NCBI RefSeq assembly: GCF_964340395.1
Contig: NC_135550.1
Location: forward strand, 5,583,101-5,647,100
Source of the DNA: Glandiceps talaboti
Taxonomy: Eukaryota > Hemichordata > Enteropneusta > Spengelidae
DNA: 64,000 nt
Direction of reading: 5' to 3'
Both the position numbers and the translations under genes were made by a program. Below, piece after piece: positions 10,475 through 21,152 of the stretch (the first letter of the stretch is position 1; the number at the start of each line of letters is the position of its first letter). Under the pieces are notes generated by a model that searched no databases, was not told where the DNA came from, and saw only the letters and a program-made list of their open reading frames with translations.

Positions 10475-11538
10475 GTCTGGGTGAATGATTTGGGTGCCAA
10501 AAGTGTGTATACATGAGATTTGTATGTATCTTTCTGCAAGAGAGGTATGTCTAAACATCTGGTAATTTTGGCTGATTCTTTTCAGTATATGTTGGTGAGT
10601 TGGTCAAAGCCAAGGTTGAGGTAAAGAGTGTTAGGAAAGGAATAGTACATATGTCTGCCATATGCATAGCCCCAGAAATGGACAAGGTATGTTTGCAATT
10701 TTCAAATTCACAACATAAGCTAAAATATCGCTTCCATTTATTTCATATTGTTTTCTTTCATTATGATTTCATAGAGTAGAATAAAGCCAATAATTCTGCA
10801 ATGGATAACTTTATAAATTATAGAGGTTTGTATTGTGTAGCTAACAATTTACATAGATCTATACATTTATTGTACACTTCTAGCCTGGCTATGAAGGCAC
10901 TAGTGGATGTGTATTACCCCTATGGCTGTCAGTGTTATGCAGCAACTATTTCCCAAGGTTGGAAGCTAAAGGAAAGAGTTGCTAAATAACAGCACTGGGA
11001 GTAATATGACGTCTACTAGTGCCTGAATTAAAGCCAGACAATAATTTTTCTATAACACATGACATTCTCACACATAAATTCTTGCTATAGTCAAAACAAA
11101 TCCCTGGTAGGACTTCTGTGCTACATGAATAGTGCCCTAGAGAAAAGAAAATATGAATAGTGCCTGTTCTATACAAATTGGGGTCATTAAGGGTCACTAG
11201 GCAATATCATGTGACATGATCTAACTTCTAAGCCAATCACTGAAGTTTGTACGAAAATAATGTGTTATAATGTGAAATATTACAATAGCAGGGTTTGTTT
11301 TGTCCTTGTAAAATTAATAAAATTCTAAAACTGAACAGTTTTTACTGATTTACTTTTCATCAGATATGAATTTAAGAATATAAACTTGCATGAATATCAA
11401 CAAAGATTATGATCTTGCAAAGATAATCTGGAAGTCGTTTATGGTGTCATATTTTTTCTTCCTTTCCAACTGTAGCTGGTTATGTCTGGCAATGTGAAAT
11501 TATACATACCAAAGGAGACGTCAGGGACAGATAACTGA
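7748..11538 (+). CDS. HTD2: Mitochondrial (3R)-hydroxyacyl-thioester dehydratase, four exons
   Basis: Joined exons 7748-8016, 8803-8885, 10586-10686 and 11476-11538 give 171 residues, close to the 168 of human HTD2. All introns are GT-AG and the phases fit (2, 1, 0). The enzyme dehydrates 3-hydroxyacyl-ACP in mitochondrial type II fatty-acid synthesis, the pathway that feeds lipoate production. The start is the first in-frame ATG after a TGA at 7712; residues 1-30 are Ser/Arg/Lys-rich without acids until the mature part, like a mitochondrial presequence. The MaoC/hot-dog hydratase motif FANLTGDNNPVHLDEKYA spans residues 56-73, with catalytic Asp62 and His67. IVHGVFMNGLVSAVIGTK follows across the exon 1/2 join. 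In vertebrates HTD2 shares a bicistronic mRNA with RPP14; no RPP14-like frame lies upstream here. Confidence 0.9.
8803..8885 (+). CDS. HTD2: HTD2 exon 2
   Basis: Acceptor TTTTTTACAG before 8803, donor GTGAGT at 8886. Encodes LVSAVIGTKLPGPGALVV and then SQEVKFPAP, matching the central hot-dog strand region of HTD2. Confidence 0.88.
9103..9146. repeat. Perfect 16-bp hairpin in HTD2 intron 2
   Basis: CCATGGATGTATTAGG (9103-9118) and CCTAATACATCCATGG (9131-9146) are exact inverted copies around a 12-base loop that contains AGAATTCT. Confidence 0.8.
9188..9359. mobile_element. Palindromic MITE with 9-bp target duplication
   Basis: The element 9197-9350 (154 bp) begins TAGTCTTGCTGCCAG and ends with CTGTCAGCGAGACTA; the inverted arms run about 60 bp each with indels (GGCTATCGTCCCTAATC against GATTAGGG-like AGCTTAGGGATGATAGTC). 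AGTAGTGAG flanks both sides exactly (9188-9196 and 9351-9359). The loop has its own AGTCGCA/TGCGACT hairpin. A 9-bp duplication points to a hAT-, Mutator- or Merlin-type transposase; it is too short to code for one. Confidence 0.78.
9651..9703. repeat. Perfect 18-bp hairpin in HTD2 intron 2
   Basis: GGTGGACTGGAATACCAA (9651-9668) and TTGGTATTCCAGTCCACC (9686-9703) pair without mismatch around a 17-base loop. It would fold in the HTD2 pre-mRNA. It could be a tiny foldback element or a small-RNA hairpin; the stem is short for a canonical animal microRNA precursor. Confidence 0.8.
9788..9920. mobile_element. Palindromic MITE, family copy 1
   Basis: TAGTCTGTAAGGTACGCTGT on the left is matched inverted by ACGACGTATCTTACAGTCTA on the right, continuing through GTGACG and CGCCCTC, giving arms of about 45 bp with mismatches. 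A diverged copy of the same sequence lies at 56500-56597. Non-coding; target duplication not clear. Confidence 0.6.
10250..10478. repeat. Compound (GT)n / (GTCT)n / (GTAT)n microsatellite
   Basis: Two GT blocks (10250-10318 and about 10373-10435) separated by GTCT repeats and followed by TATGTG repeats. It lies about 110 bases before HTD2 exon 3, so length changes could affect splicing. Confidence 0.95.
10586..10686 (+). CDS. HTD2: HTD2 exon 3
   Basis: Acceptor TTCTTTTCAG before 10586, donor GTATGT at 10687. Encodes YVGELVKAKVEVKSVRKG and on to ICIAPEMDK. It lies just after a long GT microsatellite in intron 2. Confidence 0.88.
11476..11538 (+). CDS. HTD2: HTD2 exon 4 (terminal)
   Basis: Acceptor CCAACTGTAG before 11476. 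Encodes LVMSGNVKLYIPKETSGTDN and a TGA. The V-x-x-G-x-x-K-x-x-x-P pattern matches the C-terminal strand of HTD2, which favours this exon over a rival acceptor at 12088. Confidence 0.85.
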   Translation: MVMSGNVKLYIPKETSGTDN

Positions 11539-12391
11539 TTGAGGTTAGCAATATTATACTAATGACACTACAGATCCGCTCTTGGTAAGGTCACACTCTT
11601 TTGTGGAAAGTAATTTCTCATTTCTAAATTCTGCACCCTGGATACTCTGATGCCATACTACGTATCTGACAACAGTATCCCTTTTTGAGGTGTCATATAT
11701 GCTATGTTACATTGAAGTTGGGATACATTTTACATACCTTTTGTAGTTGTTGGGGAGATAGAATGGGGCAGTGATATCAGAATACGACATTCCTTCCCAC
11801 ATTGAGGGCTTGAATGACGTAATTTAGTAAACATCCTCTAACATTTTGAGGAAGTCACTTTTATGCATTCAACAATGCGAGAAGACAATTTTTAATGTCT
11901 TTGAAATCATGCATTGACATAAATTTTATGGGAATAGTTTGAGGTTTTATAGAAGTATTTTAACTAAGTAGAAAAGCTTATTAACTCAAATTTGTGTCAC
12001 TTTACTATGTAATTATTTGAATATTAGTAAAAGTATTTACATTTATTTCAAACTTTTATATTTGTTTCTTTTCTCTCAACTGTATAGGTACTGATTTTGA
12101 TGTGGGGAATGGATTCTACGCAGATGAGATATAGGAATGAACCCAATAGTGAGTGTATATGTGTGTGCATCTGATAAGATCAGTTGTGAAAATAGTCATT
12201 TAGATGCATGGAGACAACAATCATGTCACAGAGTTTACAAAGCCACACGTTTGATACATGCATGTGAGAATGATCTTGTGGAAATTGATCTCTAAACATT
12301 GAAAATTAAAAAAAAAATATTAAGTTCAGCAACTGTCAGGTTTACACGTGTGGTTAAAGTACACTGTAGGGTGGATTGACATCGGAGACAT

Positions 12392-12397
12392 AATAAA
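12392..12397 (+). promoter_or_regulatory. Candidate HTD2 polyadenylation signal
   Basis: First clear AATAAA after the HTD2 stop, 854 bases downstream. Weak evidence on its own. Confidence 0.3.
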
Positions 12398-13454
12398 CTT
12401 GAGTGCTTTCAACAATGAACAGTGGCATTTTCAATGATTCTGGTATCTTTTTTATGTAGAGCTGAAAGGTCTTTACATCTACAGAGCATATGTGACACAT
12501 TTAAGTTATGTGTGTATGTATGTATGTTGTTTCTTCTGAATGTAATATAGACCATTCTGATATACATTTAATGTTTTGATTTTGCTCTGGAAGCTATCAA
12601 TGGAAATTGATATATGTTTACTGCTTAGATTAAGTTTACCATCCCACCCCATTCGAAGAGGGTATTGTCTAAGTTCATGGAGTACTATTCAGCATTGATC
12701 CAACATGTTTCATCAACAGAAAATTATACTTGTGACAATGTGACCTATTGAAATATACAACCCGCAAAAGAACACCGGTGCATTTGCTTGCTTGTGGTAA
12801 GCTGGAATGAAATAAGGTTCATGCAAAGACATACAATATTATTAGTGCCAGTAAATCATCAAAGCATGGACACCAGCAGGGCCCGGATCACAGAACTCTG
12901 TTTACCGATAGAACACTACATGTTATAACATGGAGTAAGACTATTATTAGATATGTACCTGAGATTACTTGCACTTTGCACAATTCCGAAAACATTATTG
13001 CATACCTACATGCAAATGAGGATGCAATAGTTCATTACAAACAAAATCATGTGATTGCGCTGTATAATTTTAATGATTTTTATGGAAATTTTCCATTTCA
13101 TAAACATGTGTAATAATAACAGAACCCCATGCCACGAGAGTTCCAGTGTGGGTACTGGCACTCATGCTTGCAGTGTTTTCTGCTGTACTTTCACTCACTA
13201 CACTCATGAAAGTATGGATTCAGAGAACACTGCAAACACTCATGCAAATACCCTGAGAATGCCACACTTGCACTTGTGCATCATTGGGTTCTGTCATATT
13301 AATGTTACATTATAACTTCCACAGATATAAACAAACTGATAAATACAGTATGTCTACCTACATCAAAGGCACTCACTGTTTGTTTTTTATATCGATTGTA
13401 TCGTTGTTTTAACATAATTTTGTTTTTTCATGAAGTCTTTATTTCGCTTACTTC

Positions 13455-13722
13455 ATTCAAGCATAGACAGTATCATAGCCCACTGTCTATGATTCAAGCA
13501 TAGACAGTATCATAGCCCACTGTCTATGATTCAAGCATAGACAGTATCATAGCCCACTGTCTATGATTCAAGCATAGACAGTATCATAGCCCACTGTCTA
13601 TGATTCAAGCATAGACAGTATCATAGCCCACTGTCTATGATTCAAGCATAGACAGTATCATAGCCCACTGTCTATGATTCAAGCATAGACAGTATCATAG
13701 CCCACTGTCTATGATTCAAGCA
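13455..13722. repeat. Hairpin minisatellite, 37 bp x 7 identical copies
   Basis: Seven perfect copies of a 37-bp unit start at 13455, 13492, 13529, 13566, 13603, 13640 and 13677; a partial eighth copy (ATTCAAGCA) ends the array. Each unit holds CATAGACAGT and ACTGTCTATG around a 10-base loop, so every copy can form the same 10-bp hairpin. Identity of all copies shows very recent expansion or ongoing homogenisation. Confidence 0.97.
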
Positions 13723-14399
13723 AACACATTGGTATTTTTTGACAGGTTGTATCTAATGAAATAAGGTGAGACATGAAAGACACAATTTTTGTCAACATTC
13801 ACAAATATTCATTTAATGAATGACTTTAAAAAGGGTAATCACAATAGATATTGGGTATATACAACAACTTCAGAACTTCAGACATTCGTTCCTTCTAAAG
13901 TCAATCTTTTAACTTACATAATTATAAATTTTCTCTCTTCAAAATGAGACACAAATGTTCACATTACAGTGCACAGGGGCTCAAGTTGAAGGACTGCAGA
14001 AAATAAAAATAAAAACTAGCGCTTTCCTTGTGAAGTTTTTTCACAAATTATTGACAACTGTGACTTTGAGAAGCAGACTTTTTGTGAAAGGTTTCTTGTA
14101 CATGAAAGTAGATGAAAAGAAAGTTTAAGGGAAATGGTGTGAATCATACATGAAGTAAGAACTTTTGAATCTTGTTAAAAGGGACACAGTCTGTGACTTT
14201 ATGGTTTATGGTGGTTACTTTGGTCGATATAGGGAAATCTGTATATGATTCCAACACCTTAAAGTATGTCTACCAAATGGTAGAGCTATCACTGTGTAGT
14301 CAGGTATTATGACATTATGTAAAAATGGAGGGAAAGGAGAGGGGATACCAACAATTATATTGTTATATATATTTAATGGCAATCACCACTATCGTGCTG

Positions 14400-14600
14400 T
14401 ATGTGTATGCATGCATGCATACGTGCATGTGTGTGTGTATGTGTATATATGTGCATGTGTGTGTGCATGCATGTGTGCGTGTATGTATGTATGTATGTAT
14501 GTATGTATGTATGTATGTGTGTGTGTATGTATGTATGTATGTATGTATGTATGTATGTATGTATGTATGTATGTATGTATGTATGCATGCATGCATGCAT
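14400..14600. repeat. (GTAT)n microsatellite with GT and GCAT variants
   Basis: A long ATGT array flanked on both sides by GCATGCAT blocks. Confidence 0.95.
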
Positions 14601-16797
14601 CGTACACTTGAACTGAAAACCGCAAATGGGCCTTCTGTTACAGATTGTGCCACTTGAATGACACTTTCAAATGAAATAAATACATTAGATTGATGAACAG
14701 ATAGAGGTATAGATGACAATGTGATCACCTATAGTAATGATGCTAAAAGACATACCATTACATGTACATATCAATGGGTATATTAATCTAGAATATATTA
14801 ATTTTGGTTGTTTTTATAAATAACCACCCTGAGTAAATGTTGTACCAGAGAATATCTTGGACATTACCTGTATTGTTGTAGAGAAATTTATCTTAAAATA
14901 GTGATCCAGTTTTCAAGTGAACATAAAAATGAACCCTCAGGCAAACGTGTATGTAGAAGAATATGCAAACATCATTACTAAATAAACATTTCTGTACCTT
15001 TCGACTCATTTGAACCAATAATTTGACAGGCGTTCTTTTTGTTAAAAGGATACGTTTCTGCGAATTTACCATTCAGGAATGAAATCAGAAATAATTTTGT
15101 TAATTTTTGTCAAATCAAAACTTGCGAGACTGATGTGTTCGAGTCAGTATGAGGGCGCTGTACACATAGGTTTGTCACCTCGAGTCGTCAAGTGTTCATG
15201 ATCAAGAGACACCGCCCGTTATCATTGGATAAACCATAGCACGTCTGTGAATAAACTGAAGTGGGGGGATAAGATTCGCAAACAAATGAACAGCTTCAAA
15301 CGAAGCCTTTTTACAGACGAGAATGATCTTTACTAAGCTCTGTGTCGCACGTAGGAAAACGTCCCTTTAGAAAGGTTATCATTCCCTGTCTGTAAACAGA
15401 CAACAGTAAAAAGCCCTGTAGAATGAGATATCGTTTTAACTCTTAGTAACATTTTTTTCACCGGTTTCACCCTTCAAACTGTTATCCTTGTTTTGGTTCG
15501 TGAAAATCTTCCGTTCATAGGACTGCTTATAGCATCCGTTCGCGTATTCGTGACAAGTGGTCTGCCATATCACATATGTGATATATATAGAAAACGAAAA
15601 AAAAATTGAAATGCCATATGCAAGTTCGTTTCAGACAAGTCACTATGGTTAACTTTTGTCTCGGGCGAGTCGCTAGTATCGTACTTTCATTGCATTTCAA
15701 ACAATATCATAAAATTATCATCTCTTTGAAAATCAAAAAGGCGTCCAAAAAGTTCTTGGTACCATTCCTTCAAAAATGTTTTTCGGCTTCAAAAAGCAAT
15801 GACTGAGCTCTTCAATACAATAGCCTTTACAATATATGATACGTGTAATGACATAATCAACTTCTATTAAATTATTTCGGGTTTGGCCACTTTGGTATAC
15901 TGATGTTACATAGCATGCAAAATGACGCGCTGTACTCTCCCGACAATTCCAGGAAATTCCAACAGCTGTACCTAGGAAAGCAAAGTATCCATCGATGTCG
16001 AGGAGGGATTAGCTTGTGAGTAAAATCTGTATTCCCAGTCCCATTTAGAACTTAGCATTAGGTTTCATTTTAATGTGTCTTGATCTTAGATCTCAAAGAA
16101 AGGTCAAACAGGATTCAATACGAATTAAGACAACGTGAACCTTCTCGACCGATGTCATATTGTATTTACAGATTTGGGTCGAAGAATCAACTTTGAAATT
16201 ATCTTGCAGCAGTTTGACAAAAAATTGTTACTTCTCAATATTATGTACATTGGTCTAAAACTTAGACATCAATGGCCACCTTAAATGTAGTATTCTGTCC
16301 ATTGTATATAAAAACAGTGGAACCCAGTTAAGTTGAAACAGTTTGTCGTCTGGCTTGACACATCTAACAAGCATTGCTACATTTTAATGTCTGGCTCAAC
16401 AATTTTTTCTCTGTGACAAAGCTATATCACGATTCTTTACATTTATCGTCTGGCACGACAGAAATTGATTCATCATAATTCAATTGTTACAATTTAATCA
16501 ATTGACATGCCTAAAAAGGACACATTGTTACAATGTCTATGATTTGTTGACGATCTGCTAAGATCATGTCAACCCACACAAAGAACATGTGGAAAGGTTG
16601 GTAAGACTTTAGTAACGCCAGACATGCAATTTTCTTACTTGTCTATGCACCAGACAACGAAAAGAGACAGTTTCAAGTCAACTGACTTTCATATTATAAC
16701 GTGTAGTCTGAAAAAGATTGGTGTTGCAAATTAAAACTATATTGTTATAGATCTTACTGCAATTTTGAAACTGAGTCACCCAAACTCACATCATGTA

Positions 16798-16855
16798 AGT
16801 GTGTGTACGTACGTGTGTGTGCGTGTACACATGTGTGTCTGTCTGTGTGTCTGTG

Positions 16856-16898
<43 letters not shown>

Positions 16899-16900
16899 TC
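16798..16900. repeat. Compound GT / GTCT microsatellite
   Basis: Mixed GTGTGT, GTAC and TGTC runs ending in a pure TGTC array, just after (downstream of) the isthmin stop. Confidence 0.93.
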
Positions 16901-16970
16901 TGAAGCGAAGAACAATATATAAATTTCTTTAAAATGATTGTTTGTTTTTCATTGTATGATATGAGGATAA

Positions 16971-17482
16971 TCAGTAATTCTTTGCGTCTCTGTACTGTCT
17001 GATAAACTCGTCTGTGTCCGGGACTTCAGTGCATCCCCGCAAATTGTTGGGTTGCCTAATTTGATTATACCGAGTCCAGTCACCTTTGCAATTGATCCAT
17101 GGCATAATATCAATTTTATAATGAAGTTCATGTGACACTTCTGTACTGATAAGATTAGGAGTGCCAGCTCCGGCCCCCCGTGTAATGAGTCTCATCTCAT
17201 CGTCATAGCAACAATGTTGCGCCGCCAGGCTCGTGCTGTATGTGGGAAGCCTTGACCTAATACAGTAACGAGCTGTCGGTCTGTATATGTCGAGTCTCTC
17301 TCTATCATCACTCGCATCCATCCATCGGAATAGCTTCTGTTTCTGATGATCCCAAATACTATCGTTGTAAGGAATATTTGTCGGATAGAAACACGGGCAG
17401 CTTGGTAATTCCTGCAACTTCGATAGGTAGGCGAGGAGGCGCTCACTTCGGCATTTCATCCAGGCTTCACAGCTGTCATGTT
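16971..17482 (-). CDS. ism1: Isthmin last exon: AMOP domain
   Basis: Acceptor TTTGTTGCAG before 17482, stop TGA at 16973-16971. Begins [10 protein letters not shown] and ends RQYRDAKNY. Ten cysteines are seen, including the SCPC and HCC clusters typical of isthmin AMOP. This is the most conserved part of the gene. Confidence 0.95.
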
Positions 17483-18793
17483 CTGCAACAAAAGAGAGAC
17501 ACGAGTGAAGCTAACGTTGACAGACATGAAGAAATTGGCGAGTGATTATCCGTAGCTTTTAAAGGGATTTTGTCAGTTGGGATGTTATGGAAGGGGATAC
17601 CCAGGTCACATTTCTAATGGGGAACACGATAACCTTGTATACCTTACTACTGGAATTTGTTTTTTTCCCGAGTGGGATGAAGTTGAACGAAACTATGGCC
17701 TCCTTCTTGTTAACTTATTTGTATTTTCTGACAAAGCAAACAAACTAATTTAGAGAGATTTCTTGACAGTTCAATGCTTGTAGTATATCGGCCTGGTATG
17801 CTAGTTCAGTGCTTGTGACATTACAAGGTTGGAATGCATGCCAGTCCTGCAAGTACGGATTTAGAGTGAATAAAATACAAGGCAAACTTAACACTTAAAT
17901 AGTTTGTGTTTCGTTATTGTTTGTTTTGTTTAGTTAATTGAACTAAATATATGAATTTAAAATTGTTACAAAAACCGCCTACTATTTTGTACGTTTTTTC
18001 TTCTTCAGATTTGTTATATTTGTGATATATCTTTAACTTTTAACTGGCCGTAAGCTTCGGGATCAATCGTCTAGAACAAAGTTTAGGGAACGAGCAGAAT
18101 TTACGGCGGGGGGGGGGGGGGGTGAGGAGAAAATGCCGGTCACGAAAACATGTTGGTATGGGGGGGGGGGGGGCTTGAAGATTCTGGTGGTCTGAAAGGG
18201 GGGTCACGAAATATTTTGGTCATGATTAAAACCAAATTTACTAGTAACCCCAGAAGCAGTCATTCACCAAGTAACACGATTTGCAACATTTCTTGCAGCT
18301 TCGCCGCAATATGATCTTATTACACCTATAGTAAATTATCATTATGCGGATGACTGTCAGAGAATGTGTTTGTGTATGCCTTAATATATTGACTCCACCT
18401 CACTCCACCATAAATTCTGCCCATTCCTTTCGTTTGGTCTTCACACAAAAATCGTAGGTTGCACAGGATCTTTTTGTCACATGTTGATGTTACGACGTCT
18501 TTAGCAGAACATTCAGATATTTTGGGTTGTCTTACCTATCACTTCTGTCAAATCAGCAACTTGAGTGAGAATTCCAACCAGTCCTCCATTGCTATCACCT
18601 GTTGTGTCATCTGTATTTGTCGAAGCATCTACAGGCGAAATACAATATGTTGGATGAATTTTAATACAGGCACGTAGATTCACTTATTTTATGAGTAAAC
18701 GTGTCAAGCTATCGTTCTAAAATGTATATTTTCAAAGATTCGACATTTTCATACCATACCATACCATACAATCATGGTATTCGTTAATGTGTC

Positions 18794-18828
<35 letters not shown>

Positions 18829-21152
18829 GCCCGACTGTCCGTCTGCCTGTCATTTTAATTACGATTTGTGTGCTCTCTAGAAATGATACTGACATAATTA
18901 CATTTCAGCGATGTTTTCATTACAAAAGAATTCGCCAATTTCCGTTTCAGTACAGGCCCAAATACTATACAGTATAGTTTTATGTAAAAGTGGAGTTTTT
19001 TTCAAGAATGTTAATGACTGAAGACATTTTGAAATGCAAGTATTAAAATAACCCACATGGCTCTAAATGCTTTTCCATAAATAAGAAAATATGTACAATT
19101 CTTAGATGAACACATACTCATTTGAGTCACGTCCATAGAAATATTCGGGATTAGATATTACCTTTAGAGTACTTTTTTTCACTTTCAACTTACCGGTAGT
19201 ATGTTTGCTTTATATGCATGTTATTGGAGTGGCCTTTCAATATTTTATGAATTGCGTAATTCGAAGTACCCCCCCCCCCTCCCGATATTCAGTATTATAT
19301 TCTATCATAAGTTCGTATTTGATTACCAGAATCTTGGTCCGAGTCTGAAACTTTATGACCCATGGAATGCAGCTGAAAGCCCAAAAGGATCGAATTTAAT
19401 CAGTGTAAACATGGATCTATTATAACCCAGTTATTAAATTCATGGTGTACTTAATTGAATTAAACAATATGTCATCCTATCAATACATAATTATCTACTG
19501 TGATTCGTTTTCAACAAGTAGAACGTTAATTTGAATAATAGGATAGTGGTTACCTGGACAGGTGTGTAATTGACAGTTTTGGGCTTCCGTTGATGTACAC
19601 GAGTTCCCACAGCTTCTTAATCGACGCTTGGTACCGCCTCCACAAGTAACACTACATGCGCCCCATTCACCCCACTGGCCCGTACCTCCCTGTTCATCAA
19701 CACTGTGCGGCGACACCTCTGTTATGTCATCTACGGAGGCAAAATGTGATGAGAGGCGAGAGATAATAGCATTAGTTCTATTGAAGCAAAATAATTATCG
19801 AAGGTGTCAATTAGACAATGGTATTGGCTGCTTGCTTGACTTGTGAACTAATCTGATTTCCTAGACACCCTTGTAATGAAAAGTGTCGTTTGCGGTTACT
19901 TTCTAAGACTCAGGTGTAAATGACGCTTTCCTTTAACACACACCGTCATGCTTGACGGCGGTTTGTAACAAACAAGATTTCTCCCTTCCTTAACATTTGA
20001 AAAGGGACAAATTCAAATTCCCATCTGCGTAATTTTGCCCTGGAATGTTTCACCGATTGTCGGCGTCTATAGAACTTTTAACAACTTACCCTTTTCGGCG
20101 TCACTATGTGGAAATTCGTATTCAGACGAGTCAAAGTGGTCGGTAGGCTCCGGTAATGTGTCCTCATGCCCTGTGTTATCATCACGTCTATCATCTCTGC
20201 CTTCCACAATATCAATCTCCTTCTCCTCCTCCTCGTCCCCATCTTTGTTCCCTTCGCCAAGATCATCCACAGTGCCCACTGTCCCCGTTTCTATAGAAAC
20301 ACCTTGATTCACCCTGCCTTGTTCATCATCTTCATCGGAGAATTTCCCGACAGGAAAGTCGTTCGGTCCATTCTTGCTGTCTTCATTGAATTCATCCGAC
20401 GGATACGTTTCATGCAAAATCTCAATGGCTACTTCGATGTTTAGATTTTGTCTCGTGAGATCTGGCGACCCCATCTCCCCAAAGTCACTGCCTTGAAACA
20501 ATTTGGCATAATCCCGTGGCCCTGAATCATTTTCTGATATTTTCCTCAGACCTTTCCTGCGTTGTTTTTTGCTCGATCCAAGCCTGTTCCCTTCTTTGAA
20601 ATAATCATAGGTATAATAATCGTCATCGTTTTCCTCACCCTCATCCTGACCCCAGTACACATCAACAGGGTCGTCATGAAACTCGCTATCAAGGACACTA
20701 GTCCTGCTTTGAGGATTTTTTGAAATTTCAGTCGTTTCCTCAATCTCTTCTGACTTTTTATTACTCTGTTCCTTCCGATTGCCTCTGGTACGTTCCCTTT
20801 TCCTTTCTTTGTTCCGATTCCGCCTCCTTCCCCTCCTCCTCCTTTTATTTCGTGGTTTTTGATGATTGTGTCTATGCGGAGATTCTATTTTCCCCCTTTT
20901 GTTTTTATTTTGCTCTCCCCGCTCTTGTAAATCGGAGTTCCTTTTGACTCTTGTAATTTGGGGAGAAAACACGTCTGTAACATTTCGAGTCCTTGGGTTC
21001 CCTTCCCTAAATGATTTTTTTTCAATAAAGTGTTTCTTACTCAATGTTCTGTCACCAGTAAATTGTCTAACAGAGGAGACATTGTCGACGACCCAATCAC
21101 TAGTTTGTGATGGCTCCTCTTCGTTCCTGGTATTTCGACTCCCGTGTGAAAG
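16971..21152 (-). CDS. ism1: Isthmin (secreted TSR-AMOP protein), missing its first exon
   Basis: Minus-strand exons 21152-20090, 19730-19554, 18628-18536 and 17482-16971 join in phase (0 in, then 1, 1, 1) into 614 residues; numbering here starts at the 21152 exon. Residues 102-128 are strongly basic, 167-186 acidic and tyrosine-rich, and [11 protein letters not shown] at 236-246 matches the short conserved motif of vertebrate isthmins. A thrombospondin type 1 repeat spans 373-412 with WGEW and CSVTCG, the C-mannose and O-fucose sites. The AMOP domain spans about 446-614 ([38 protein letters not shown]). Isthmins are secreted signals first found at the midbrain-hindbrain boundary. Human ISM1 is 464 residues; the excess here is the charged region. 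The signal-peptide exon was not found; ISM1 versus ISM2 cannot be decided. Confidence 0.93.
18105..18230. repeat. Poly-G tract array in isthmin intron
   Basis: G-runs at 18105-18122 and 18160-18173, then GGGGGGTCACGAAA, spaced about 50 bases, with the words TTACGGCGGGG and GTCACGAAA. A matching array begins with TTACGGCCGGGG at 29603, and the G-run plus TCA pattern resembles the subterminal arrays of the 5547-7505 transposon. Confidence 0.6.
18536..18628 (-). CDS. ism1: Isthmin linker exon (TSR to AMOP)
   Basis: Acceptor CGCCTGTAG before 18628 and donor GTAAGAC after 18536. In phase it reads [15 protein letters not shown], then [15 protein letters not shown], joining CPD of the TSR exon to EHDSCEAW of the AMOP exon. 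It is equivalent to the divergent linker of human ISM1. Too short to stand alone as an open frame. Confidence 0.82.
18792..18836. repeat. (TGTC)n microsatellite
   Basis: About nine TGTC units in the isthmin intron between the linker and TSR exons. Confidence 0.92.
19554..19730 (-). CDS. ism1: Isthmin TSR exon
   Basis: Acceptor CCTCCGTAG before 19730, donor GTAACC after 19554. Encodes one thrombospondin type 1 repeat with six cysteines at residues 380, 384, 395, 399, 407 and 412. Confidence 0.93.
20090..21152 (-). CDS. ism1: Isthmin long charged exon
   Basis: Acceptor TTATTTCAACAG before 21152, donor GTAAGTTG after 20090; 354 codons plus one base. Starts [16 protein letters not shown]. Contains possible furin-type sites (RVKR, KKQRRK), a 27-residue run of mostly Arg/Lys/Asn (genomic 20769-20846), the YYTYDYF cluster in acidic context (about 20598-20650) and a second acidic block [12 protein letters not shown]. 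The region is low-complexity apart from the [11 protein letters not shown] motif. Confidence 0.88.

Larger units (their letters stand above)
11539..16970. other. Region downstream of HTD2 and isthmin (convergent), no gene recognised
   Basis: The two genes point at each other across 5.4 kb. The left 3.5 kb is CpG-poor like the HTD2 introns, while CpGs become frequent after about 15.1 kb, so an HTD2 3' UTR or further exons may extend into it. An AATAAA at 12392-12397 is a candidate HTD2 poly(A) signal. No frame looks like conserved protein. Around 16345-16460 the words TTGTCGTCTGGCTTGACA and relatives recur three times as a weak tandem repeat. Confidence 0.5.

Noticed and set aside
13455-13722. 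CRISPR-like array of identical repeats
   Set aside because: Units are directly adjacent with no unique spacers, and the window is animal DNA; it is a minisatellite.
20078-20947. Several plus- and minus-strand frames of 60-92 codons
   Set aside because: Shadows of the low-complexity isthmin exon.
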